Below are positions 33,255 to 47,300 of a DNA stretch of 64,000 bases, one piece after another. Each line of letters opens with the position of its first letter. Position 1 is the stretch's first letter. The notes beneath the pieces were generated by a model. That model was not told the DNA's origin, did no database searches, and saw only the letters and a program-made list of their open reading frames with translations. The stretch is from positions 434,001 through 498,000 of the forward strand of contig NW_024104423.1 in NCBI RefSeq assembly GCF_003945595.2, given 5' to 3'. Source of the DNA: Pipra filicauda. Taxonomy: Eukaryota; Chordata; Aves; Passeriformes; Pipridae. The translations under genes and the position numbers were made by a program.

Positions 33255-36200
33255 AAAAAAAAGAAAAAAAAAGCCCAACAAAAAAAAACCCTTCAGAGAG
33301 GGATCTCTCCCGAAAAAGAAAAGTGTATTCAGGACTGAATTTCAGGCGGCCACAAAGACTTTGTCAAGTTAATTAGATTGTCTTTTAAGTTACATCCCCT
33401 TCCAACTGTGAACACGGTCTCTGAGTGAAGGGATTTTATCACACTACAAAGGTCCCATTCTGCCCCTTCGTTTTCTCTCATGCTGCTCACAACAGCTTCC
33501 ATGGCTTGAAATATAAAGGTGCTTAGTTACCCTTATTTATACTTTGTTTTTTCTCTCCATCCAAGGATTGCTTATAAAGGGCCCAGTGGCAAAGGCCAAA
33601 GGCAAATATCAATTCCACAGAAAGTTTTTTCTATTTTTTTAGCCTTTCAGAAAGGTGGTGATCTGTTTCATCTAAAATCATAGACAAATGCTCTCAAAAC
33701 AGGAACACAGTGTAATTCTTTAAAATCTTTACCTTCCTACTGTACGTCCCTTTCTTCAGCACTACTTAACCTGTTATAGTCTTCTTTTTGTTGGAAACTC
33801 TTTGAAATGTTTTTCAGAAGCAAAGAAAAGGCACTTTTTTTTTAAGGAAAGCTCTTGTTTCTTGCCGCTGCAATTGTGAACACTCTGCCTACCGCTTTAC
33901 TGTAAAAGCTAATGAAAGACCATATACCAGCATTTATGTGCATGCATGTTTGACAATTTTAACTTCCTTTTCTGACAGATACTGGAAAAAGAAAAAAAGA
34001 AGATAAGAAAATGACTTGCCTTCAGTACCTTGGGCTAGGAAAACACATTCCCATTCATTCCCCTACAAAACACACTAGGTGTGCACAAATGGTGTGAACA
34101 TGGAACTCCTAAGTCAGGAATGAGTATTTAGTCTTGATTGGAGGAGGAGGAATAGTGCTACCAGCACTGGCTTTACAAGCTTCCTGCTGCAAGATTAATG
34201 GGGTTTGATATTATTATGGTTATTTGTCCAAAAGAAAATACCACTTTGGTCATTGGCAGCCAGCTGAGCTGTAAGACTCCTGTCTGAGCCGCTGTACCTG
34301 TAAGTCATGTTCTCCCTCCTTCTGGAGATCCTACCTGTTGGCTGTATTCACTGCTATCAGACCAGCCACAGTGGAAATTCAGCCATCAAATTACATACCT
34401 ATAGGAGCGCAACATTAGACCATTGATTCCTTTAGGAATGGGTCTGTGTTTTAAAGATTTTCTGAAACATTTGTGTATTTTGGCTCACCCAACTGATGTT
34501 TGTCTTGAGGTGGATAGTGAGGAGAAAAAAAGGCAATGGTGCCAAATGAGAATGTAAAGTGAAATGTGGCTCACACTTGGAGATGTGGTAGTTTTTCATG
34601 ATGACAGAAGAAGACTACATTTACCAAAAAAAAAAAGACCAAAGTTCCAGATGATTTTTATGCTACCTTGGATAAACAACACTACCAGCGAAGTGAACAT
34701 GTTTGTGAAATCATCCATTTAAAGAAAGCCCAAAATAAATAAAAAACCAAACAAATGGACAAAAAAATGTAGTTCTTTCATGTAACATTTTGGAAGGCAT
34801 ATTTTTGATATTGCTCTGTTTGTAATCTGGCTACCAAAGTCAGCGATGGTTACAATGCTTCCCTAGTTTTTTCAGCAACACAACCTAGAACTCTTGCTGT
34901 ATGCAATAATATGAACCGTAAATGTGATTTATTTAATTTTAAGAATCAATATATAAGGCAGTTCCTTCCAACGATTGATCGTCTAATATGATTAAATGTA
35001 AAGCTTAACAAAGTACCACATTCCCATTATCCGATTCACAAAGACAGATTTGGTTTAAAAATATGCCTGAAACATATTACAGATAATATCCCAGATGATT
35101 ATTATGTAAACATTGTTATTACAATGAAATTAAGTTGATATGAGCTTCATTTCACATTTTTTAATGTCAACGCTGTAACACAGAGGCCTATTTAATCTGT
35201 CCAGTATTTGTGCAGGGTTTTAAATGAAGCATACAAAATCTACAGTGTTCTACCTTCTTGTCATGAGGATCCATCTGTTTCCAATTATTGGCCTTTAACT
35301 GATGAAGTTCATCAAATTTCATACTAATATTTTCTATGGACAACTGCAGCATATCCCAAAACCCTGCTAAATCCTGGGAAGTCGGCCGTGGATGTGCATT
35401 AGGATTCTGTGCAACAGAAGAAAAAAACATGTTGGCTTTAGTACTTCTTAATGTAAAACATTTGTGCAAATGGTTACGAATCTCACTAGCAAAGCACTTT
35501 CAGCAAATCCAAGCGAGTGGTAAGAGGGAGAAGCAGAGCAGAGCGCTACTTACTGTCGAGTTTATTTCAAGGAGCCTGGCTTGGTGTTGAGCTGCTGTGC
35601 CCCTGCAAGCAGCCTCTCACCAAGGCACCAGCTACCCTCCTCAGACTAGGGGTAAAGTCCATGTGTCAGGTCCCCTGTGGCAAGATCTGCCTAGGGATGT
35701 TCCTGGGCACAACTGGTGATAATCCTAACTGCACTGAAATTAATTGCCAGCCTCCTCTTCACCTTCACGAGGAAGGATTCCCTGCCATGTTCACACTTGT
35801 AAAAAGACTGATACCTGTGCAAATGTACATTTGCAAACAGTGATATACCGATGTGTGAACACTTTTCCCACTCTCTGAGATCCTAAGGTTAACAAAAATA
35901 CACTATTTCAAGAAGAAAAAATTGTCTCATACACCTCAGGCCAATTTATCTTTTTTTTTTTTTTTTTGTAAAGAATAACCTGTGCAGGATGAAAAGCTCA
36001 GAAGAAAACATGCAGAAACACAGTAAATCCATTTTTACAGGTAGATTTTTTGGAAGAATGAAACTGGGACACAGGTGGGGAGCATGACTTTGTGTCACAA
36101 AGGACAGCAAACTCATCAGCCCAAGAGTATTGCTCAGAAGAGCATATCTGGATGGATAGCATCTTCAGCACAGGGTGGGCCAGAGGCTGGTGACCCAAAA

Positions 36201-38349
36201 AGTTCTGTCCTACCTTCTATCTCTTCACTGCAAACCAGCTCTGAACGCTTCTTGCATGCAGAGGGCATACATGAAACCATCCCTGCTCCATTGGCAAGGT
36301 TTGTACGAGGGAAGGCTTTTTACAGCATGTCTCTATAAGCTGGTTCTCAGTTGAAGCTCTTTAAATGAGATGTTGCATACACTCACTTCAAGCATGTTTT
36401 TTCATAAATGCTGAGTACCTACACAAATCTGAGTCAGCAAGATTTCATGGGTGCTGTGGCCTCATCAGATTACATTGATATATTGTTATTAATTAATAAA
36501 TAAATAAACTAGTAGTAGCACCTTGTATGATGTTTTATGTGGCTCAAGTTTTACTCTGCCTTTAAGTTTTCTTCCTCTCCAGAAGTAATAACCCAAAAGA
36601 GTCAGTTGCTTGCCTTATGAAATTTCTATTTGTGCTTTTTTCAGCCACACTGACAAAGGATTTTATTAGGATAATTATACCATCAAAGGAGCAATTAATG
36701 AAAACAATGAAGTATATATTTTAGATTCATAAGGAGACCAGAGATTACATTTGGATTCCTAGTTTTTCAGTGCTTGATGCTAGCAGGTTGCACTTTATTT
36801 ACGAAGATATGCAATCAGAATGCTTTTTCAATTTTTGTATCAAGAATTGGAAGTCTTATTCAGACAGAGCCAGTTTCTGTTGCATTTGTCCACTAAAGCA
36901 GATTTTAGTTCGGGGCTTGTTTCCCATGAACACATGGGAAAGCCCCACTCAGGAGATTTCTGATCCACCCTGAAAGACCTTAAGGTCTTTTTCCCCATCT
37001 GTGGGCCCAGGAACTTGGGGGTCAACGGACAGATCTTTGCTCCTCTGAAGTCAGTAGCAGAGCCACGGTGACAGTTCACTCAAAGTTTTTTGCCTGTCAT
37101 TATTTTAAGGCTCTCAAGCTATTGTGAAACTCATGCTGACTCTGACAAGTTTGAGTTATTCCTGAATTCATATCAAGTCCCTCACTGGAAAAACTGTCAT
37201 GTTAGTCAAAAAATCAGTCTAGTTTACATAGGATTATTCACAGGGTTAGTAGAAGGTACACAACAATGTGTAGTAGAAAAATTACATACCAGGTTTTCTT
37301 CACAAAGTTCTCTGAACTGGTAAAATTTCTGGGCCATGAGAAGCTGGGCACTGCCAACTGCAGTTCGAATTTTCCCTAGAACTAAGAGAAAAAGAAAAGT
37401 AAGTCACCTTAAGTAAGTCACAGTAAGCTTTCTTTGCTATAGGCAACTAAAAGCACAGAAAAAGAGAGGAGAAAGGTGCACAGTAGTCGGTTCGGGCTTT
37501 CAAAAAGCATCTTATCTTTCAGTCACAGATTAGAGAGAAGCTGACAAATCTAAGGCCAGATCTCCACTAGGCAAAAATATGTGAAAAGTTGCTGCATCTT
37601 ACTCTCGTTCCCCCAGTGAGACCAGTTGTATCCAGTTGCAATGACAGTGGCTAATCAAGAGCTTTTGCAGCCGCTATAGAAAGCTCACCAGAAATGTCAC
37701 CAGTCGTCATCACTATGACCCAGGCTCAGGTTTGAATATAAATCCAGCTCCCCACACAAGGACATGCAGCTCTCAAACCCTGTTTGCTTCTACACCTCTC
37801 TTAGCAACTCAGGCCTTACTGTCAGGTATAGCTGAGTGTTGCTATATCAGAGCCCCAAAAAGGGAACATTTAGTGCATGCCAATTAATCTCATTTGGACC
37901 TTCTAAGTATTTTCCATGAGCACAATCTGAGGCTGCTTCTGCCTTTGAATTCAGGCAATCACACTTAAGGGAGCAATCACACCCTGGCTTCTCCTCCTTG
38001 ATAGTGGCTTGGAGGGAGGTGTCAAGGAGTCCTAGCCCAGCTCTTGCACTGTCTGTGGACTCCTTTGTACTGACATCTGGGTACTTACTGCCCCTTTAGA
38101 CTGACCAGAGTGCTGTGAAGGACTGAAGTGAACCAGAAGACAGCCAACAGTAAATGCCTCTGAATAAAACAGAGGGTCATACTGTTTTGGTTGCATTCAA
38201 CCTCACTGAAACATTGGGCTTTTACTGCTTCAAGAGGTAGTAGCTGGGAATATGCTACCCATAACCGAGGCATGGACTGGTGCGTTCAGAGACGTTCCCT
38301 GGGGCTTTGCTGAGTTCTGGTCCAGGGGGAGACTCTGTGTGTACATGTT

Positions 38350-38381
<32 letters not shown>

Positions 38382-41300
38382 CCTGTACCTGTGTGTGTAC
38401 CTGTACCTGTGTGTACATGTGTGTACCTCTGTGTGTGTATGTGAAAAAAGAAGCAAGAATGAAGAAACACAGCAGACAGACAGACATGGCCTCAGCTGGC
38501 AGTAGGACAGTGAATCCAGAAAAGAGAGTGTGAATTTGGGGACTGCTGATTGAAAGAAAATTGATACTATGAGCAAGAAAGCAGCTACTGGATTGTTTGA
38601 GACTTTCAATGCGCAGGAAAAGAAAAATAAAATTATGTTTATTCTCTGCCTATAAATAAACTGGTTGGCATCATGGATTTATCTGGCTCCATCATTACTT
38701 TTCCCTCTCGGCTTAAGCAACTTATGATCCCCAATTTTCTGGTTAACGACTGATTTAAAAATGAATTTAAATTAATTTTTAAAATTACCACTTCCTTAAT
38801 GAGAAACATGAATGGCAGCCACTGTGTCACAATTTTCACTATCATTCATACTCAGAGATATTTGCATTGTCCCAGCCCTCAAATAAACACAGCAACTTTT
38901 CCATGATAAATTTACAGCCTGGATATATGAGAGAGGTGAAGAAAGAATAGGAAAAACAAAGAGATGAAGTGGCCTGCTCAAGGTGAGTACATTCTTAGCA
39001 GAGCCCAGAAGAGATACTAAGCTACCATCTTCTGCACGATCCTTTGGGCACGGTCACTTTTTGAATAAAAGCTAACACAGCATTAACAGAGCTCCACTGG
39101 GGAAATACTGATAAGTAGTTTGACTTACCAGAGTGAAAAATAAATAAATAAATAGATATATACATACATACATAAGACTTTGCTATAACCCCTTCTAACA
39201 AAATTTTTAGGGTCTCATTGGTCCTGTGACTGGCTGCAGTGCTTGTGACCAGAATGCCACCATGCAGTGCTTGGTAAGAGAAAGGCCTCTCCAAGGGATA
39301 CACTTGTGAAGCCACATGCTAAGCAGACTGGCACAAAAACTCATGATAAACTGAAACCAGACACACAGTAATACGAAATCTCTGTTCTGCTCCTTCAAGG
39401 CAAATGGCTTTTCCTCAAGCAGCTTTAAAGCTCACTTTTAAGGCTGCTGAAGGAAAAGTGGGATGTGGAGTTCATTTATACTTCAGACATACAAAGAGGG
39501 GGGGAAAAGAAGGGGGAGGGAATAGAGTCTTTTCACATTTTTTTCAGAAACTATAGGAGAGAGCTCTGTGAACACACACAGAGCCCAGACTTTCATTTTG
39601 TTCCCAGAACTCGGCTCAGCACTGCCAGGAAATAGCCGTGAGCTGGAAGATTCACTAAGCAGAATATTTTCAGCATATTGCGCAGGGAGTTTTGCACACA
39701 ACTCTCATTATTGTTAGCAAGGCTTGCGTGTCTAATTCTATGCGCACAGTGCTGAAAATGGACCCCTTGGTGTGTCTAGTCATTTATGCAACCCAATATG
39801 CAAACCACTCAACTGAAAGGACTTTTCAATAGTAGGAGGAGCTACTCCAGGAGCTTTCATGTGGTTCCCATTGTTATGAAAACTCTTCCCACTGAGTATA
39901 TTTGGGAACAGCTGCCTCATCTGGAGCTTGGCCACTCTGATGCTTCCTAAGATCTGAGAAGGGGAGAAAAACGGTCTCTTGACTTCTTGGGACAGAAATA
40001 AAGAGGATGAGGTGGGCTCTTTCTGGAAACCTGTGCCAACTGAGCTGGAAATCACATCCCAAGCATGAAGAAATGTAAATACAACTTGTTGGTGATGGAT
40101 GGGAATGTGCCTCTTTCTTTCAGGGAAGAAGAGCTTAATATTCAGAGATCCCAGCAGAGGGAAAAGGAAGTCCTTGTCCTTGGCTGCCTAGCGACTGGCT
40201 ATTTGCCTAAAAACCATCATCCCAGCTGACTGCGGGATGCATGCTGATGCTGTTCTCTATTGTTGCCACTTCTGCTGTAGCTGCGGCTGTATCTAGTCAA
40301 GTGTCACTGATTCCTCGCCCCTCAAAAGCAAGGGGTCTGTTAATGTGCAACCCGTCAACAACCAACTCTGTCACGGAACTCAGAGGGGAAAAGAAACCAA
40401 AAAACAAAGCATGCGAAAAGCTGAAAGGAATCGCTCCAGAAGGCACAAAACCTTATCAATAGCCTAATTTTTGTTTTCAAACCCAAGCTGCTTTTAGTGT
40501 TTCAAGGCAGAGTGCTTACTCAGTCAAAACCTCCAGTGCCAAAGAGAAAGGCCAAGGTGTAGTGAAAAACCAAAAAGTAAAAATAGACTGATATTTCCTT
40601 AGAAGAAAAGCCTTCAAGGTTTGAAGCCAAATACCAAGAAATACATAGAATTGCAAAGATAATACTCAAAACACATCAGAAAAGAATTAGAGAAATTTTT
40701 AACAGCTAGGGAGATAGGGTACAGGAGGGAAAACATAAACATTCAAGTTGATGTGTTCAGCTAATAGGATACAAAGAAAATGTATAAAACCAAGCAACAA
40801 AAAATCCTGACCCATCAAGATGCAATCATAATGGATTTAAACACCTATATAATGTTATTCATGTCTGCTTTCTAATCCATACAGGACTATACAGCACACT
40901 CAGCACTGTCGGATCTGAATGCCTTCCAGTAATGCATTAAGCAACATTATTAACATCCATCATATGCTTTGTTGTCACTCCTTCCCCAGAGGGAGAAGTG
41001 TGTGTACTGCAGTGTTTTGTTTTTATAGTTTGAATTTTTCTTTTTTTTTTTTTTTCTCCCTCCTTGCTTTTACCTCTCTTCCTTGTAAATCTCGTTCTCT
41101 CATGTGACAATTTTTTAAAAATAGGCAATTATGTCTATTCGGGAAGAACTGCTTCAGTATAGCTATTTGGATGGAATTCAGCTATTGTGGAGTGCCTTGT
41201 CACTATTACTGTTCTTAACTAGAGGTCGCAGAATGTTTTTCTAGGATAGACACATGCCAGTGAATTTCCTTGTGTCTCTAATCCCCAACGTGTTCTTTTA

Positions 41301-44300
41301 AAACATTCTTAAAAATAGACTTGGACTATGTGCTGTTCAAGCAGTAAGTTCTTGCTTGGGTCTAAGAATTGCATAGGACCTGCTCCAAAATTGTAGAGCT
41401 CTATGTATCTCCCCCCTCTGTGTCTTCACAGGAAAAGAAATAAAACAACAAAAAAAGGAATTGTGAAACAAGCAAAATATGGGGTTATTGTCATCTGCTC
41501 TACCTTGGAAGATGACTCTGTGTGTAACAAGAATAACAAAATATAAGAAAATAACAAAACCCACCTGAAGTCATGTGAAAAGTCATCACATAGAAGCCAG
41601 GGGAGTTTTGAGAAGGGGCAGCATTTTTTGACCTTAAAACACCAACTGATGTATTTGCATTTCAACTTTGACAGCCTCAGGTTCTAACAAGTGACAAAAG
41701 AGGCATTTTAGGACTGTGACTGTAAAAAGCCCTTAATGTGAAAACACCTGGTTGATAGGCAGGGCCCAGGCTAGGGAACAGAATACCAGGGACTTGCTCA
41801 TTGCACCCAGGAGCAAGTGGCAGGAACAACGGCTGAAATTACAGGGACACAGCCTGACATTTGCGTTTCAGATGTTGGCTGGGCACTATGCATATGAAGC
41901 AATTCTGCCATAGAGCTGTCACAATCCATTCCCAAGCCAGGATGGACCAGCATTTTAGCCTATTCATGTTGGCAGACTTACATTTAAATAACGCCAAGCA
42001 TGACAAAAGCCAGGAAATTCAAAGTTAAAGCTACTGCTCAGGTCTTAAGCTCAGCTATTAAGGAGAAAACAGCCAAATGGAACAAACTAGGGAAGGAGCA
42101 GTTCTTGCTTTGAGTCATATACACTTATAGGAGTGATCTCACTGAAATTAATAGGGCTGTCTAGATGAGCAAATGCTGTTCATTTGGATTAAAGCAGTTT
42201 CCATGTGTTCTTTGACTTTCTTGGCTTTTATTAGCACACGATGTTTTTTTTCCCCAAAATAGATTGTTTCCTTGCTTGTGGATTTCTCTTTTTGCCTTGC
42301 TGGCCTCTGGGCACTAGTAGGGCTCTCCTTGCTGACTTTCCTTGGAGAAACCCTGTGTATGGAGAAGTCCCTTTGGCGGAGAAAAGAAAACCAAAACATG
42401 AAAAGGATGAGTTGGGCACATGGCCAAAGGCATGTAGCCAGGGAGATTTCAGCAAGCCTCAGCCACATGTCAGGCTGGTGATCGTCCTCCTGCACATCTT
42501 CCCCAGCCCACTGCAGGATGAGGCTGCCTTGCTCCTGAAGGTCAGGAGCCAAGATTGCTTGGGGAAGCTCTGCAGAGGAATGGCAAGTGGTTTTCCTTGC
42601 TCGTGGCTGAGAGTGAACTCACAGTCTCCTTTCCTTTTGCCATGCACAGCTATTACAAAAAAAGGTACCTTTTCCCTAACTTTTTTTCTCTTGTGTCTAG
42701 CCTTTACTCCCTAAGCTTTCCTTTGAAACTAACAAAACAAACCAAAACAGCAGATAGTGTGTAAGCACTGCATAAATTGCCAGAACTGGCTGAATTTGTA
42801 GGGGCTCTGATCCTAAGCAGTGAGGTTCCTGAAGATTTGAGGTCAACCTTTGTTCATGAACTAGCCCAGAGGACTATCATATGCATGCAAGAGAGTTATA
42901 ATGGCATGTCTTGTCAGAGCCTTGTTTTTCTCTTTTGATTCTTGCTTGATTGGCCTGGTTTGCCTCACCACTAAACCCACATTACACCTGACTTGTGGTG
43001 AATCTGGCCCACAGTTTACTTCCGATGATTATCTTACAGATTGCAGCCACAGTACAACCCCATGTGGAAGAGAAACTTCTCAAGGGAGGGTTTGGGGGTG
43101 GCAAAATGAAACCCTCTCGTTCTTCCAAGAAGGTCAATGCCTCATGTGAAATTCAAACAACAGCAAAAAAATCCATCAAAAGCCAGGCTGAGGCCATAGG
43201 AGTATGTTCTTGTGCCCACCACTACTGGGAAAAGAAGCAGTCAGAGCTGTGCAGGGAGCCAGGTCTGTTGCTGCTAATTTTGTGTATAAATGGTTACAAC
43301 AGGGGCCTGAGCCAAAAGTCACCAACAACAGTGGTGAGGCTCTGACTATTTGAAATTTTGCAGGGGAGAGGTAGGAGGAGCAAGCAGATGGCTGAGGAGA
43401 AAACAAAAAAAAGGTCAACAGTTGATTTCACTTGAGGCCTGTCCAAAGTGTCAATCAACTCTCACAAGGTGTTTAGCCTCAAATGCTACACATCTTTTTC
43501 TTTTTTTTATGAGAGCCCTAGAATTTGTAGCCAACTTCCCTGTAGCAGCAAAATAAACTGAAACCATATCAAGTATCCTAGTTTAAACTGTGAGTAGTAT
43601 TCATCTGCCTGTCACACATGCCAAGGCTTTATCAGAAAATTATTTTAGATAAAACCAGAATATACTGTACAATAAATAATTCATGGTAGAAGGGAAGCCA
43701 CATTTCTCTCTATATTGGCATTTCATCGTGCAGCCACTGAACCACAGCTTGTTTTTATACAGAGCAGCAGACTCCATTTCCCAGCTAGAAACATTCAATC
43801 CCATCTGGTAGATTCATTCCCAGCTAGATAATACCCAACGTATCTATGTAACATACAAGCTACTGTCAAACAGCAGCGAGCCGTCTCCCTGAGACAGCTG
43901 TTCCGCACAAGGCCTGCATTGTCTGAAGGAAGCATGGATCGGTTTACGTGGAGCAACAGGGGGATGAGCCCTCTGTCAGCTGCCATGGCATCGAGAAAAC
44001 CTCGCTCATCACACGTTCTCGTTATTTTGTTATCTGGCCAAACACATGCTGGGGATGTCAGGTTGAAAACAAAGGATGCATTCCCTGCTCTGGTTATATT
44101 TCACTAGGAAAAGCAAAGCAAACACACCTCTTCTCCTCCTTTCCTCCCTCTCTTTAAAGTTTATAGATGTATGAAAAAGACTTATTTCGGGACAGGGTTT
44201 GTAACAACCAGGCTTTTGTTTCTGGCACTGCTGAACGGGCAGAGTGGCCCTGGCCATGTGTTTCTCCTTGGCACCAGGTAGAGTGGGGAGCACTGAGCCG

Positions 44301-47300
44301 CGGCAGAAAGCCCCACGCAGCGTCTGTGGGAGGCAACTGCCACGTGCTGGAGCAGCTGACAGTGCCCCACCCAAATAAGTGCTTCTACAGTGACTACAAA
44401 ACCCAGGTGACCCTTCTTCTCCTTCCATTTCCTGCAATCACAAGAAGTGCTGGTCAGAGAAGCGAAGAGGAGGAGTAATCTGCAGGACACATGCCATGTG
44501 CCCTGTAAGGAAGCATTGGGAATAGCCAGCCCAAACAGTCTATCTTCCCCATAACTGGCTCCTCCCACTGACTGCTCAAAGAAGAACCCTTTAAAACTAT
44601 CATATATCAAAGACATCTAGAAATTGAGAGAAAATTCTGTACACAGATATAGATGTTCTGCATCTATCAGCCTGGTAAAATTCACCCCATGTTCCTTTCC
44701 CCAAGATTAATAACTACTTTGGTGCACAAAAAAAAATATTTATAAGGTTTTTCCAGTATTATCAGTTCACAGAATGACAGAATAGTTTGGGTCGGAGATG
44801 ACCTTTAAAGATCATCTAGTTCCAGCCCCCACTGCCATAAGCAGGGACATCTTCCACCAGACCAGGTTGCTCAAAGCCCCAACCAACATGGCCTCGAACA
44901 CCTCCAGGAATGGGGCATCCACAACTTCTCTGGGCAACCTGTTCCAGTGCCTCCCCACCCTCATCACAGAATCTTTTCCTTATATCCAGCCTAAGTTGTT
45001 GTGGCAAAGAGAAAGCAATTGAGCTTTGTGGCTTAGACTTCTAAATATTTTGTATTTCCTACTTGTGTGTTCACACTTCTGTTTCAAGAATCTCATAGTT
45101 CATGAGGTTTATTTCTTGCATAGTAACAACAGAAACCCTTTTATTCTGATATGTGTTCAAAGAGATTTTTGAATGTATTGAAGATGTAAATTAAAAATGA
45201 GATTCAAATATTCTAAAACTTGGGCAATGTGAATTTGCTTTGAAGGTCAAACCTTCTATATTTTTCCTTCAGAAGAACTTGTTAGCCTATTATATAGCAG
45301 AAATTTTGTAGAAATATGAAACCTTTACATATCTTAAGGTTATCTCATACTTGCCATTAAAAGTCAATTTCTAATTGCTTACAATAGTCACTATCTAGAT
45401 CAAACTTTTTCATTCATTGGGTTGAACAGAAAGTTCCAGCAGAAGTAGCTTATATATTTCTAAGAATGTAAATTTTTTTTGCCAGTGTTAATTTCTTTCA
45501 TAAATCAAAAGCTTCACATCTCAGACAAATTCAAATGTCTGTCTCCTTGACAGAAGGGTTTAGAAATTTTGAAGAAGCAGTCCTGGAGCTGAAGTAGTAG
45601 TCTTTGCTTTGCTAGGAGCTAATCTGGGGGTCGTAAAAGTGTTACGTGTATATCCAGGAAAATATGCTTAGGTGTGCCTAAATTATACAAAAACTGAATT
45701 CTCTACATGCAGCTGCTTCTCTAGAAGCTCCTTGCCAGAATTTGAAAAAGTTTCATTCACAGAGAGCATGCTCCTTAGCTCACAGGTTTACCTATGTCCA
45801 AAATTTGACAGCTAGCAATAGTACTGCTCCTTGTAAAGGAATTAAATGCAAAAATTTTTACTGGGAGAAAAAAAATATGGACAGCGAAGCACATGTTAAG
45901 ACCTTCTGCCCTAACTGGAGTGAATGAATAAGACGTGAGCTACTCAACCCTCAACCTTCTTAGTAATGAAGGCTTATTAGACATTTCCATTACCTTACAG
46001 GTGGAATAATAATTTCTGGCAGCAGTGACAACTGAGATGTACTTTGGATGTGTGTTTTTTGACACACATAAGAGCTTGTTTTACCGGGACAATCAAAGTC
46101 AAATGAGAACAGCAAGGTAGATGAAGGGAGGCTGGAGAGTGGAAGACAGAGAACAACTTGAAAGCATAACTGAAATCTCTTTCAGTTGGGACAAGCATTT
46201 AAATACTCTGATGTCAATCACCATCTGAAAAGGCAACTAAAATATGAATTTAATGAAAAGGAACTACAATCTGTTAAATTATATTCTAAGGTTATGAGAA
46301 GTGATTTCAAATGGAAGACTTAAGAAACACTAATACTACAGGATCCCTAACCACGCTCTCCTAATTATCCATTGAACTATGCAATCCCAAAAGCTAATAC
46401 CACTGGAGTTTCAGAAGTGCTGAGCATTTGCATTCCCTGTCAGCTTTAATAAGGATTATTACATACATACATACATACAGTACTTTTGAGAATCACAACC
46501 AAAGTTTCATTAGCTAAATAAAAAAGGGCACAAGACAGAATTCACTGGAGTGAATTTGACCTTTATTAAATACTTTGCAGTTGAAATATTATTGTATGCA
46601 GTTACTTACTGTCCTCAGGTAAGTTGTTTTCACGTTCTTCTCTCTCCATCTGTTGGCACCAACCCTCCATACGATCTCTCTCTGCCTGAAGTAGCTTCAG
46701 AAACCAGTGGCCATCGCGTGGGCACACTGACCTTTGAACAGCTTCCAGAGGATCTTCAGTAATAGAGTCAATCCAGGGGTCAGGAGGAGGTAAAATTGAT
46801 GGATCAAAATCTGTCTCAAAGTCATCATCCACTGCACATGCATGGTAATGGTTTCCTGACCCTTGTATGCTAACGGTAGAGGTGCTTGCATCTCGGGAAA
46901 ATTGTCTTGATATTTGTCCAGAACATGTATTGTCCTCTTGAGGGTCGATTATTTCAAAGTTCTCATGGAAATCCAGGTCTGCTTGCACGGCTGTTGTTAC
47001 ACTGTTAGATCGAGTAAACCTGCGAAAGCTTTGGAGAGCACAAACAGAGCATGTTTAGAAAGCTTTTTCTGGGTAGCTCAGTGAGGAAGGAATTATTCAG
47101 ATTCTGCCACTCTTCTTAAGACTGGCAGTCACACCTCACAGTGCTACACTCAGGTGTTTTTTCTTGAAATGATCAGCATAAACTTTTTTTCTCATTGCAA
47201 GCAAACAAACAAGCATCTCTCTTTCCCCACCCAAGCTCACTGTTAATTGAGGCAAGTACCTCTAATTGTTGTGCAGTTTAACAAAGGCACAGCTCAAGAG

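Larger units (their letters stand above)
37382..46609 (-). other. DLGAP1: DLGAP1 intron between the 47.0-kb and 37.3-kb exons
   Basis: 9.2 kb. It holds (TG)n at 38354-38442, AAAT/GATA/CATA repeats at 39137-39173, a poly-T at about 41040-41055, a CR1 fragment at 44767-45000 and (CATA)n at 46461-46479. No further exon was supported on either strand; the longer open frames (for example 42241-42714) have no recognisable motif or splice context. Confidence 0.75.

Noticed and set aside
37376..37381. Exon start at 37375 (AG|GGAAAATT)
   Set aside because: First considered, then replaced by 37381 because the latter restores I-L-G-K-I-R-T in phase with the preceding exon; 37375 is kept only as an alternative acceptor.
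42241..42714. 157-codon frame in a DLGAP1 intron
   Set aside because: Overlapped by other frames on both strands, no motif, no splice context.
44798..45022. Open frames across the CR1 fragment at 44.8-45.0 kb
   Set aside because: Translation of CR1 3' sequence, which is the untranslated part of the element.
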